Source: RPRB01 sp035519675
Lineage (GTDB): Bacteria > Myxococcota > Myxococcia > Myxococcales > Myxococcaceae
Direction of reading: 5' to 3'
Assembly: GCA_035519675.1 (NCBI GenBank)
Contig: DATIWB010000099.1
Span: 62,001 to 126,000 of the forward strand
Length of the DNA stretch: 64,000 nt
The notes beneath the pieces were generated by a model that made no database searches, was not told the DNA's origin, and was given only the letters and a program-made list of their open reading frames with translations. Below, piece by piece: positions 33,585 through 41,783 of the stretch; the stretch's first letter is position 1; every line of letters begins with the position of its first letter. The position numbers were made by a program, and so were the translations under genes.

Positions 33585-35015
33585 TCACGCCGCCGCGGGC
33601 TCGTCGGTGCCGGGATCCGTCTCGGTCGACTCCAGCGGGGTCGGGCTGGGGGTCTCGGCGAGCAGCTGTCCGGCGACGGTCACCGCCTTCCGGGCCTGCT
33701 CCCGGGCCCGTTCCTCGGCCTTGAGCCGGGCGTAGAGCCGGGTGACCCGCTCGCGGTTCTTCCGGGCCTCGTCCTCGAGCTCGGCCACCCGCGCGTGGAG
33801 CGACTCGACCTCCTCGGGCGAGGCGGCCGGTGCCGGCCGGTCCCGGACCTGGGCCAGCTCCGCCTCGGCGGCCTCGGCGCGCTCGCGCAAGTCTTGAAGC
33901 TGCCGCTCCGCACCCTCGGCGTGGGCCCGGTTCAGCTCCAGATCTCGCTGGGCCGCGGCGAGCTGCTCCTCCAGCAGGCGACGCGTCTCGTCGCCATCGG
34001 ACTGGCCACCGCCCTGGAGCGCCTGCTCGAGCCGGCGCCGCTCCTGCACCGCCTGGTCCAGCCGGGCCTGGAGCGCCTTCAGCTGCCCGTCGCGCCGGGC
34101 GAGCTCGGACTTCAGCTCCAGCTCGCGCTGCTCGGCCTGGGCGTGCTGGTCACGGAGGTCTCCCACCAGCTGCTCGGCGGCATGGAGCTCGGAGTGGAGC
34201 CGCAGCAGCTCCTCCGAGTGGCTGGCCTCGGCCATGGCCGCCGGGTGCTCGCCCAGCTGCGCCTGCGCCGCCTGGACCTCGGCGGCGAAGGCCCGGGCCT
34301 GCTCGTCGTCGACCGAGGCGAGATCGTCCGGCGCGAGCACCAGCTGCGGGGAATCCACCGCCTCGGCGTCGGCCGCCGGCGCGGGCTCGGGCAGAGCCGT
34401 GGCCCCGAGCTGGATCATCGTCGGGCCTTCCTCGTCCGCGGTGAGTCCCGAGAAGTCCTCCTCGGCGCTCACCGCGACGGCAGCGGGGGCCTTGCGGACC
34501 GTCGCCGGGGGAGGCGGAGGGGGAGCGGAGGCCCGGGGCGGCGCGGGCTCCGGCTCGGCCGCGTCGTCGAAGGCGGCGTCGATGAGATCGAGGTCCGGGT
34601 CGCCAGAGACGGTGGCCTCCTCCTCGAGCACCAGCGGGGTCTCCTCCGCGGCGCCGGACAGCCGGGCCACGGCGGCCAGCAGGCTGGGGATGTCGACCGG
34701 CTTGGCCAGGTACTCGTCCGCCCGGTTCTTCAGCCGGGCATGGGCCGCGAACCCCTCCGGATTGCCCACGATCACCACCGGGATGGACTTGAGGGCCTCG
34801 TCCTTCTTCAGCTTCCCCACCAGGAGGTAGCCGTTCTGGCCGCCCGGGAGCTCCACCGCGAGCACCACCACCCCGGGTGGGCGCTTCCGCGCCAGGTCCA
34901 TCACGCTGCGGCCGTCGGAGGTCTCTTCGACGGTGTGCCCGCGCTGCTGGAGCGCCGCGCGAAGGCGGCCCGAGAACGCGCTGTCTCCCTCGACGATCAG
35001 GACGTGGGTGGGCAT
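33585..35015 (-). CDS. frzS: FrzS-like atypical receiver/coiled-coil motility protein
   Basis: In M. xanthus FrzS moves between cell poles and is needed for type-IV-pilus-driven (social) motility. This 476-residue protein has the same plan: an N-terminal receiver (1-120), a Pro/Ala/Asp-rich linker (120-240) and a long coiled coil (about 240-455). The receiver resembles FrzS closely: HVLIVEGDSAF, QNGYLLVGKLKKDE, VVIVGNPEGFAAH and YLAKPVD. Like FrzS it has Gly (84) where canonical receivers have Thr/Ser, while Lys105 is kept. The phospho-acceptor position 55 is Glu (LAVEL). ATG 35015 is chosen over TTG 35027 because numbering then matches FrzS. No clear SD is seen. Confidence 0.82.
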   Translation of the reverse strand: MPTHVLIVEGDSAFSGRLRAALQQRGHTVEETSDGRSVMDLARKRPPGVVVLAVELPGGQNGYLLVGKLKKDEALKSIPVVIVGNPEGFAAHARLKNRADEYLAKPVDIPSLLAAVARLSGAAEETPLVLEEEATVSGDPDLDLIDAAFDDAAEPEPAPPRASAPPPPPPATVRKAPAAVAVSAEEDFSGLTADEEGPTMIQLGATALPEPAPAADAEAVDSPQLVLAPDDLASVDDEQARAFAAEVQAAQAQLGEHPAAMAEASHSEELLRLHSELHAAEQLVGDLRDQHAQAEQRELELKSELARRDGQLKALQARLDQAVQERRRLEQALQGGGQSDGDETRRLLEEQLAAAQRDLELNRAHAEGAERQLQDLRERAEAAEAELAQVRDRPAPAASPEEVESLHARVAELEDEARKNRERVTRLYARLKAEERAREQARKAVTVAGQLLAETPSPTPLESTETDPGTDEPAAA

Positions 35016-35061
35016 CGGCGAAGCCAAAAGGCTACGGCCACCCCCCCACGGTCGGCAAACA

Positions 35062-35937
35062 TCAGTTCTGGAAGCCGGCGGGAATCAGCTCGAGCGCGGG
35101 GTTCCGGGGTGGGATGGGCAGCATCGGCCGCTGCCGCGCCGGCGCCACCATCTCGGGCGAGGGGCCCGGCGGCGCCGTGGGGTCCATCTCCCGCACGGTG
35201 CGCTGCAGGTCCGCCTCGTCCATCTCCGAGACCAGCTCGTACACCAGCCCACCCGAGCGCCAGCTGGCGATGCTGAAGCCACGCACGCTGCGCACGTTGA
35301 CCTGAGGGTAGGCGGCGATCGAGGGAATCTCCTGCTCCGGGTCTTCGAGGACGAAGAGGCCCAGCCGCCGGTCCCCGCCACGCTGCTCCGACGGCGGGAG
35401 GTGGTAGACGACGTAGGCGGCGTCGTGCTCGCGCAGGTTCGACAGGCGTGCCCCGGCGATGGTCGCCCCGGGGAGGTGGGGCAGCCGAACGCGGGTGCTC
35501 ATCTGGTCGCCGAACCACCGCTCGACGTCGGCGCGGCTGGCGGTGGTGAGCTCGTAGGGCAGCCGGCGCTGGTAGCGGAGCGCGGCGTCCTCGAGGATCT
35601 GCTCCCGGTGCCCGGGGCGCTGCTCGACGTAGAAGACCCCGGCCGCCGCCGCGGCGATGGCCAGGCTGCCCCAGCGGGCCCAGGACAGCATCTGCACCCG
35701 CCGGTTCTCCTTGCGGATGCCGGCGCGGAGCATCGCCCGGAGCGCCTCGGGGGCGGGGCCCCGGGTCCGCAGCTGGACGCTGCGGCGGAGCGCACCCTGG
35801 AACGCTGCCTCGCGCGACAGCCGGCCGCGGCACCCGGCGCAGACCGCCGCGTGCCCCTCGAGGCACCCCCGCTCCGTCTCGTCGAGCTCGCCGTCCAGAT
35901 ATGGATAGATGAGCGGGTCGAGTTCTGAGCAGTTCAT
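35062..35937 (-). CDS. Anti-sigma factor with ZAS zinc finger
   Basis: Membrane-bound inhibitor of the ECF sigma factor encoded just upstream. The 291 residues start with a zf-HC2/ZAS domain: PYLDGELDETERGC, then His29-x3-Cys33-x2-Cys36 (HAAVCAGC). One TM helix (about 84-104) follows a basic juxtamembrane stretch. The C-terminal ~185 residues are predicted periplasmic and carry no recognised sensor fold; the last part is Pro-rich. It sits 78 bp after the sigma gene in the same direction, the usual sigma/anti-sigma order. What signal it senses is not evident. Confidence 0.85.
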   Translation of the reverse strand: MNCSELDPLIYPYLDGELDETERGCLEGHAAVCAGCRGRLSREAAFQGALRRSVQLRTRGPAPEALRAMLRAGIRKENRRVQMLSWARWGSLAIAAAAAGVFYVEQRPGHREQILEDAALRYQRRLPYELTTASRADVERWFGDQMSTRVRLPHLPGATIAGARLSNLREHDAAYVVYHLPPSEQRGGDRRLGLFVLEDPEQEIPSIAAYPQVNVRSVRGFSIASWRSGGLVYELVSEMDEADLQRTVREMDPTAPPGPSPEMVAPARQRPMLPIPPRNPALELIPAGFQN

Positions 35938-36015
35938 GGGCGGCCCCGCGGGGCTCGGGCAAATGTCTAGCCCGGGAATCCCCGCTCTGGCCAGCGGACG
36001 ACCTGGAAGGGCCCG

Positions 36016-36654
36016 TCAGCCCGTGCGGCGGCGGCGGTATGCGCCCAGGTCGACCGGGGCCTCTGGGGCCTCGGGTGTCTCGACCGGGACAACACCCTGA
36101 CCAGCCGCGTAATCCCGGAGCGCCTTCTGCAGCGCCTTCCGTCCACGGAAGAGCCGGCTCATGACCGTTCCCACCGGGACGTCGAGGATCTCGGCGATCT
36201 CCTTGTAGGAGAACTCCTGGAGGTCCGCGAGGATGACCACCAGCCGGAAATCGATGGGCAGCCCGTCGATGGCCTTCAGCACGTCGTCCGACAGCAGACG
36301 GTCGAACATGTACTGCTCAGGGTTCGCCGCGTAGTCGCTCGCGTCCCTGCTGACGAAGGCCTCGTGCACCGCCTCGCGCTCGGAGCCTTCGGTGACGTTC
36401 CGCTCCTTCACTTTGCGGCGGTACCGGTTGATGAAGGTGTTGGTGAGGATCTTGAAGAGCCAGGCCTTGATGTTGGTGCCCCGCTCGAACTTGTCGAAGA
36501 AGCGGTAGGCCCGCATGCAGGTGTCCTGCACCAGGTCCTCCGCGTCACGCTCGTTCTTGGTGAGCCGGAGCGCCGCCGAATAGAGCGGGTCGAGGTGCGC
36601 CAGGACCAGGCCCTCGAACTCCTGCTTGGTGCGGTGGTTGTGCCGAAAATCCAA
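36016..36654 (-). CDS. ECF-subfamily RNA polymerase sigma factor
   Basis: Alternative sigma factor of the ECF (group 4) class, about 212 residues. Region 2 is clear (DAEDLVQDTCMRAYRFFDKF ... NIKAWLFKILTN), as is region 4 (IDFRLVVILADLQEFSYKEI ... VPVGTVMSRLFRGRKAL). It resembles the myxobacterial RpoE1 type. The start is set at TTG 36654 because AGGGAGGAG lies 6 nt upstream; a GTG at 36684 has no SD and would add 10 residues. A C-terminal ~25-residue extension (VETPEAPEAPVDLGAYRRRR) follows region 4. The anti-sigma gene follows downstream. Confidence 0.9.
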   Translation of the reverse strand: MDFRHNHRTKQEFEGLVLAHLDPLYSAALRLTKNERDAEDLVQDTCMRAYRFFDKFERGTNIKAWLFKILTNTFINRYRRKVKERNVTEGSEREAVHEAFVSRDASDYAANPEQYMFDRLLSDDVLKAIDGLPIDFRLVVILADLQEFSYKEIAEILDVPVGTVMSRLFRGRKALQKALRDYAAGQGVVPVETPEAPEAPVDLGAYRRRRTG

Positions 36655-36660
36655 GTCCCG

Positions 36661-36669
36661 CTCCTCCCT
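36661..36669 (-). promoter_or_regulatory. Shine-Dalgarno deciding a TTG start
   Basis: AGGGAGGAG on the minus strand, 6 nt before TTG 36654. One of the strongest SD matches in the window, it argues for a rare TTG start of the sigma factor. Confidence 0.6.
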
Positions 36670-36751
36670 GGCAACGCCCAACACCGACGCCCAGGCGAAG
36701 GTTGTTCTTCACAGATGCCCCACGTCAGATACGCGCTACGTCGAAGTGCGT

Positions 36752-36773
36752 CACCGATTGCGACACATCGGTG
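36752..36773. promoter_or_regulatory. Perfect 7-bp inverted repeat upstream of sigma gene
   Basis: CACCGAT, 8 nt, ATCGGTG, in the 154-bp gap between ald and the sigma gene (both minus strand). It could be an operator for the sigma operon or a stem at the end of ald; no T-run follows, so a classic terminator is unlikely. Confidence 0.35.
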
Positions 36774-36808
36774 CTTCTCCGCTCGGAGGGCGACCGAGCA
36801 GGCGGGAG

Positions 36809-37933
36809 TCAGCGACGCGCCAGGGCCTGGTCGAGCGAGACGTACGGATGGCCAAGGTCGCGGGCGACGGCCTCGTAAGTGACTGATCCACCGTAGGTAT
36901 TCACCCCGCGAGCGAGCGCCTTGTCCTGGCGGACGGCCTCCACCAGCCCCAGGTCGGCGATCCGCCGGGCGTACGGCCGGGTGACGTTGGTCAGGGCGAA
37001 GGTCGAGGTCTGGGGGACGGCGCCGGGCATGTTCGCCACGCAGTAGTGGACGACGCCGTGGACCACGTAGGTGGGGTTGTCGTGGGTCGTCGGCCGGCAG
37101 GTCTCGATGCAGCCGCCCTGGTCCACCGCGACGTCCACCACCACCGAACCGGGCACCATCTCGCGGATCAGGTCCTCGCGGACCAGCTTGGGGGCCTTGC
37201 CGCCGGGGATGAGGACTCCGCCGACGACCAGGTCGGCCTCGCGGACCGCCCGGGCGACGGTCTCCGAGTCCGAGGAGAGCACCTCCACCCGTCCGAGGAA
37301 CACGTCGTCGAGGTAGGCGAGCTGGTTCTGGTTGATGTCGAGGATGGTGACGTCGGCGCCCATGCCCACGGCGATCTTCGCCGCGTTGGTGCCCACCACG
37401 CCGCCGCCGAGGATGGCCACGCGGCCCCGTCGCACGCCGGGCACGCCGCCGAGGAGGATGCCCTTGCCGCCGTGCTCCTTCTCCAGGCACATCGCCCCGA
37501 CCTGGATGGCCATGCGGCCGGCGACCTCGCTCATCGGGCGGAGCAGGGGAAGGCTCCCGTCCTCGAGCTGGATGGTCTCGTAGGCCACCGCGGCGACCTT
37601 CTTCTTCACCAGGACTTTGGTCAGCTCGGGGTCCACGCCGGCCAGGTGAAAGTAGGTGTAGACGATCTGCCCCTCCTGCATCCGCGGGTACTCGGGCGCG
37701 ATGGGCTCCTTCACCTTGACGATCATCTCCGCGCGCTTCCAGACCTCGTCCGCCGAGGAGATGAGCTGCGCGCCGGCGCGCGCGTAGTCCGCGTCTGGAA
37801 GCCCCGAGCCGATGCCTGCTGCCGTCTCGACGACGACCTGATGCCCGGCATCCACCAGGGCCTTCACCGCGCCCGGCACCATGCCCACGCGGTACTCGCG
37901 AACCTTGATCTCCTTGGGGACGCCGATGATCAT
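36809..37933 (-). CDS. ald: Alanine dehydrogenase
   Basis: NAD-dependent interconversion of L-alanine with pyruvate and ammonia. The 374-residue length is typical. Motifs: MIIGVPKEIKVREYRVG at the N-terminus with the substrate-binding Arg, YTYFHLAG, the Rossmann loop VAILGGGVVGTNAAKIA and ADLVVGGVLIPGGKAPKLV. The ATG at 37933 is chosen because it begins the conserved MIIGVPKEIK; an ATG 18 bp upstream adds six unrelated residues. TTGACC at 37971-37966 (minus) lies at promoter distance, but its -10 (TTCTGG) is poor. Divergent from the radical SAM gene. Confidence 0.94.
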   Translation of the reverse strand: MIIGVPKEIKVREYRVGMVPGAVKALVDAGHQVVVETAAGIGSGLPDADYARAGAQLISSADEVWKRAEMIVKVKEPIAPEYPRMQEGQIVYTYFHLAGVDPELTKVLVKKKVAAVAYETIQLEDGSLPLLRPMSEVAGRMAIQVGAMCLEKEHGGKGILLGGVPGVRRGRVAILGGGVVGTNAAKIAVGMGADVTILDINQNQLAYLDDVFLGRVEVLSSDSETVARAVREADLVVGGVLIPGGKAPKLVREDLIREMVPGSVVVDVAVDQGGCIETCRPTTHDNPTYVVHGVVHYCVANMPGAVPQTSTFALTNVTRPYARRIADLGLVEAVRQDKALARGVNTYGGSVTYEAVARDLGHPYVSLDQALARR

Positions 37934-38028
37934 GGGCGGGCCCCAGAACACAGGCGTGTCCCCCGGGTCAAGCGCCGCGGCCGGCGACGCGCGGTGTTAT
38001 GTGGCGTCGCGCGATGCCGCCCTCCCGG

Positions 38029-39336
38029 ATGCCCGCACTCCTCGTCGCCGACCCGACCGGGAAGGTCCTCGAGCATCCGCGACTGCTGGCGACCGTCCGG
38101 TCGGGAGACGAGGTCCTGCTCCCACCCGAGGCCCCGGCCCCGCTCCCCGAGGGTGGACGCCTGGTCCAGCTCCCCGGGCGGCGCCCGGTGGGCGTGGACC
38201 CGGACAGTGGCGAGCTGGTGCTGGTGGCCGAATTCCAGGTGGGACGGCAGCGCTTCGTGCCGGACGCGGTGGGGGCGCTCGTCCCACCGGGCTGGACGCG
38301 GACGTACCTCCCGGGCGAGGTGAAGGCGGACGGACCGGTGCTTCCCCAGTGGGCGTACACCGCGGCCGGGTGGGACGCAGGGGGGCCCGTGGCCTGGGCG
38401 CTGCACACCGACCGGCGCACGCACTGGGACCCTGAGCGCTTCTCGACGCCGCAGCTCAAGGCGCGAGTGCGGAGCGCGCGCGCTGCCGACCCGGAGAATC
38501 GGGTGCTCCGACAGCTCGAGACCTGCGCGCTGGTCTACCGCTGCTTCACCAGCCAGAACGTCTTCTACGGACGGGACGAGGGCGCGCTGCCGGTCTCGAC
38601 GATGTGCAACGCGGCCTGCGTGGGCTGCATCTCGGACCAGCCGGACGACGGGCCGCCGGCCTCGCACGAGCGGATGGACGATGGTCCCAGCGCCGAGGAG
38701 CTGGCGCGGGTCGCGGTCGCCCACCTGCGGTCGGCGGGGCCGCGGGCGATGGTGAGCTTCGGGCAAGGCTGCGAGGGCGAGCCACTGACTCGCTGGCGGG
38801 TCATCGCCGAGGCCATCCGCCGCATCCGGAGCGAGACCCGGGCCGGCTCGCTGCACCTCAACACCAACGCCAGCCTCACCGCCGGCCTGCGGGCGCTGTA
38901 CGACGCGGGGCTCGACTCCATCCGGGTCTCGCTCAACTCGGCGGTGGCCGACCTGTACGAGGTCTACTACCGCCCCGAGAAGTACGGATGGCGCGACGTC
39001 GAGGCCTCGATCGCGCTGTCCAGGGAGCGCGGAGCGTACCTGGCGGTCAATCTGCTGACCTTCCCCGGCGTGACCGACCGCGAGGGCGAGGTGGAGGCGC
39101 TGCGCGCCCTCATCCGGCGGCACCGGGTGGACCAGCTGCAGACCCGGAGCCTGTGCATCGACCCGCTCCAGTACCTGGAGGTGGCGCGCGACCGGGGCGC
39201 CGGGGGTCGGCCGATGGGCATCTCGCGGATGCTCCAGGTCCTGCGCGAGGATGCGCCGTGGCTCCGGGTGGGCAACTTCGCCCGAGGTCTCGGCGAGCGC
39301 GGCCGCCCGGCCCGGGCTCCGACACCGAGCGGGTAG
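38029..39336 (+). CDS. Radical SAM protein with long N-terminal extension
   Basis: Iron-sulfur SAM-cleaving enzyme of unknown substrate, 435 residues. The cluster motif CNAACVGC gives Cys193, Cys197 and Cys200 (C-x3-C-x2-C). SFGQGCEGEPLT follows and fits the GGE-type SAM-binding motif, with LHLNTNASL and IRVSLNSA later in the barrel. The first ~190 residues, before the cluster, are not a family I recognise; they are Pro-rich and beta-like. ATG 38029 is chosen as the start of the hydrophobic MPALLVADP; ATGs at 37999 and 38014 are alternatives. aroF follows after 73 bp in the same direction. Confidence 0.82.
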   Translation: MPALLVADPTGKVLEHPRLLATVRSGDEVLLPPEAPAPLPEGGRLVQLPGRRPVGVDPDSGELVLVAEFQVGRQRFVPDAVGALVPPGWTRTYLPGEVKADGPVLPQWAYTAAGWDAGGPVAWALHTDRRTHWDPERFSTPQLKARVRSARAADPENRVLRQLETCALVYRCFTSQNVFYGRDEGALPVSTMCNAACVGCISDQPDDGPPASHERMDDGPSAEELARVAVAHLRSAGPRAMVSFGQGCEGEPLTRWRVIAEAIRRIRSETRAGSLHLNTNASLTAGLRALYDAGLDSIRVSLNSAVADLYEVYYRPEKYGWRDVEASIALSRERGAYLAVNLLTFPGVTDREGEVEALRALIRRHRVDQLQTRSLCIDPLQYLEVARDRGAGGRPMGISRMLQVLREDAPWLRVGNFARGLGERGRPARAPTPSG

Positions 39337-39409
39337 CGCGTTGCGCGGCCTGGGCGACCGGCCGGAGGGTTTGCGAGGGGACCGGGGCTTCTGGCAGCGT
39401 GGCCCCTCC

Positions 39410-40438
39410 ATGTTGATTCTCCTCAAGGCCGACGCCACCGCCGAGCAGCAGGAGGCCGTCGAGAAGCACATCCGAAGCCTCGGCTACACCCCGCACGTCA
39501 TCCCCGGCGCCACCCGCACGGCGGTGGGCATCACCGGCAACAAGGGGGCGCTCGATCCCGAGCCGTTCCGGATGATGCCCGGCGTCGCCGACGCCATTCC
39601 GGTGTCCCAGCCCTTCAAGCTGGTCAGCCGCGAGGTGAAGCCCGAGGACACCCTGGTGCAGGTGGGTGGCCTCACCATCGGCGGCAACGAGCTGATCGTC
39701 GCCGCCGGGCCCTGCTCGGTGGAGACGCGCGAGCAGATCGTCGCCACCGCCCAGTCGGTGCGGGCCCAGGGCGCGCGGATGCTGCGGGGTGGCGCGTTCA
39801 AGCCGCGGACCTCGCCTTACGAGTTCCAGGGGCTGAAGGCGGACGGGCTGAAGCTCCTGGGCGAGGCGCGGGGAGTGACCGGCCTCCCGGTGGTCACCGA
39901 GGTCAAGGACGTCGAGAGCCTGCAGATGGTCGCCGAGGGCGCGGAGATGCTCCAGATCGGCGCCCGGAACATGCAGAACTTCTCGCTCCTCGAGGCGGTG
40001 GGTGAGCTGCGGCGGCCGGTGCTGCTGAAGCGAGGGATGGCCGCGAGCCTCAAGGAATTGCTGATGGCGGCGGAGTACATCGTCGCCCGCGGCAACCGCC
40101 AGGTGGTCCTCTGCGAGCGGGGCATCCGGACGTTCGAGACGATGACCCGCAACACCTTCGACATCAACGCCATCCCGATGCTCAAGAAGCTGTCCCACCT
40201 GCCGGTCTTCGCCGACCCGTCGCACGGGGTGGGCGTCCGGCACGGCATCGCGGCAGTGGCCCGGGCGGCGGTGGCGGCGGGCGCCGACGGGCTCCTCATC
40301 GAGGTGCACCCGGATCCGGCGCGGGCCCTGTCGGACGGCGCGCAGTCGCTGACCTTCGCCGAGTTCAAGGACCTCATGAGCGGCGTGCGCGCGGTCGCCG
40401 CCGCCATCGGCCGCTCCGTCGCCACCCCCGTGGCCTGA
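39410..40438 (+). CDS. aroF: DAHP synthase, type I-beta with regulatory N-domain
   Basis: Condenses phosphoenolpyruvate and erythrose 4-phosphate to DAHP, the first shikimate step. The 342 residues include an N-terminal ferredoxin-like domain (1-70), which in Thermotoga-type enzymes mediates aromatic amino-acid feedback, followed by the KDSA/AroG barrel: AAGPCSVE, GGAFKPRTSPYEFQG, KRGMAASLKELLMAAEYI and DPSHGVGVRHGI. No chorismate mutase domain is fused. ATG 39410 begins the regulatory domain. aroA starts one base after its stop. Confidence 0.94.
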   Translation: MLILLKADATAEQQEAVEKHIRSLGYTPHVIPGATRTAVGITGNKGALDPEPFRMMPGVADAIPVSQPFKLVSREVKPEDTLVQVGGLTIGGNELIVAAGPCSVETREQIVATAQSVRAQGARMLRGGAFKPRTSPYEFQGLKADGLKLLGEARGVTGLPVVTEVKDVESLQMVAEGAEMLQIGARNMQNFSLLEAVGELRRPVLLKRGMAASLKELLMAAEYIVARGNRQVVLCERGIRTFETMTRNTFDINAIPMLKKLSHLPVFADPSHGVGVRHGIAAVARAAVAAGADGLLIEVHPDPARALSDGAQSLTFAEFKDLMSGVRAVAAAIGRSVATPVA

Positions 40439-40439
40439 C

Positions 40440-41756
40440 GTGCGGGTCCGCGTTCGCCGTGCGAGCCGGCTCGAGGCGGACGTGCTCGCCCCGGGCGACA
40501 AGTCCATCTCCCACCGGGCGCTGCTCTTCGGAGCGCTCGGCACCAGGCCGATGCAGGTGCGGAACCTGGCGCCGGGTGCGGACGTGCGCTCCACCGCGGC
40601 CTGTCTCCGTGCGCTCGGGGTGAAGGTCGCCGAGGCAGAGGGGCCGGGCGCGGTGGCGGTGCGGGGGGTCGGGCCGGGCGGGTTCACCTCGCCATCAGGA
40701 CCGCTCGACTGCGGGAACAGCGGGACCACGATGCGGCTCCTGCTCGGGCTGGTGGCCGGGGCGGGGGTGTCCTGCACGCTCGACGGGGACGCGTCCCTCA
40801 GGGGCCGGCCGATGCGCCGGGTCCTCGCCCCGCTGCGGGCGATGGGGGCGCGGATGGAGGGGCAGGGTGGGCCCGAGGACGAGCGGGCGCCGCTCCGGGT
40901 CGAGCCTGCGCCGCGGCTTCAGGGCATGTCGCACCGGCTGCCCATCGCCAGTGCCCAGGTGAAGAGCGCGCTGGTGCTCGCCGGGCTCGCTGCCGAGGGT
41001 GAGACGCGGGTACGCGAGCCCGAGCCGTCGCGCGACCATACCGAGCGGATGCTTGCCGCCTGGGGAGCCCCGGTGCGGGTGGAAGGCGGCGAGGTGGTGG
41101 CCACGCGCCTGATGGGCCCGCTGGTGCTGCCCGAGGCGCTGGAGGTGCCCGGGGACCCATCCTCGGCGGCGTTCTGGGTCGGCGCGGGATTGCTCGTCCC
41201 CGGCGCTCGGGTGGTGGTGCGCGGGGTCGACGTGAACCCGACGCGGACCGGCTTCCTCGCGGTCCTGGGGCGGATGGGGGCCCGGGTCGAGGAGGAGCCC
41301 GAGACGGCGCGCGCCGGCGATCCGGTGGCCACGCTTCGCGTCCGCGGGGGTCAGCCGCTCCGGGGAACCGAGATTCGACCGGCGGAGGTCCCCTCGCTGC
41401 TCGACGAGATTCCATTGCTGGCGGTCGTCGCCAGCCAGGCCACGGGCGAGACTCGGGTCACCGGCGCCCGGGAGCTGCGGGTCAAGGAGTCGGACCGGCT
41501 CCGGCAGCTGGTGCTCGGGCTGCGGGCGATGGGCGCGGACGTCGACGAGCTGGACGACGGCTTCGTCCTCCGCGGTCCGACGAAGCTCCACGCGGCATCC
41601 ATCGACGCCGCGCACGACCACCGGATCGCGATGTCCTTCGCCATCGCCGGGCTGGTCGCCGACGGGGAGACCGAGGTGGAGGGCGCCGAGTGGGCGGACA
41701 TCTCGTACCCCGGCTTCTTCCCCGCGCTGCGGGAGGCGAGCGGCTCGGTGTCCTGA
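40440..41756 (+). CDS. aroA: 3-phosphoshikimate 1-carboxyvinyltransferase (EPSP synthase)
   Basis: Sixth shikimate step: transfers enolpyruvate from PEP to shikimate 3-phosphate. The 438 residues include GDKSISHRALLFGAL at the N-terminus, DCGNSGTTMRLLLGLVAG, the SAQVKSALVLAGLAA block, RELRVKESDRL and, near the C-terminus, DHRIAMSFAIAGL. The start is GTG, immediately after the aroF stop, so the two are coupled. This is the last plus-strand aro gene before the interruption by two minus-strand genes. Confidence 0.95.
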   Translation: MRVRVRRASRLEADVLAPGDKSISHRALLFGALGTRPMQVRNLAPGADVRSTAACLRALGVKVAEAEGPGAVAVRGVGPGGFTSPSGPLDCGNSGTTMRLLLGLVAGAGVSCTLDGDASLRGRPMRRVLAPLRAMGARMEGQGGPEDERAPLRVEPAPRLQGMSHRLPIASAQVKSALVLAGLAAEGETRVREPEPSRDHTERMLAAWGAPVRVEGGEVVATRLMGPLVLPEALEVPGDPSSAAFWVGAGLLVPGARVVVRGVDVNPTRTGFLAVLGRMGARVEEEPETARAGDPVATLRVRGGQPLRGTEIRPAEVPSLLDEIPLLAVVASQATGETRVTGARELRVKESDRLRQLVLGLRAMGADVDELDDGFVLRGPTKLHAASIDAAHDHRIAMSFAIAGLVADGETEVEGAEWADISYPGFFPALREASGSVS

Positions 41757-41783
41757 GCCGATCGACTCCTTGCGCCCCCCGAA

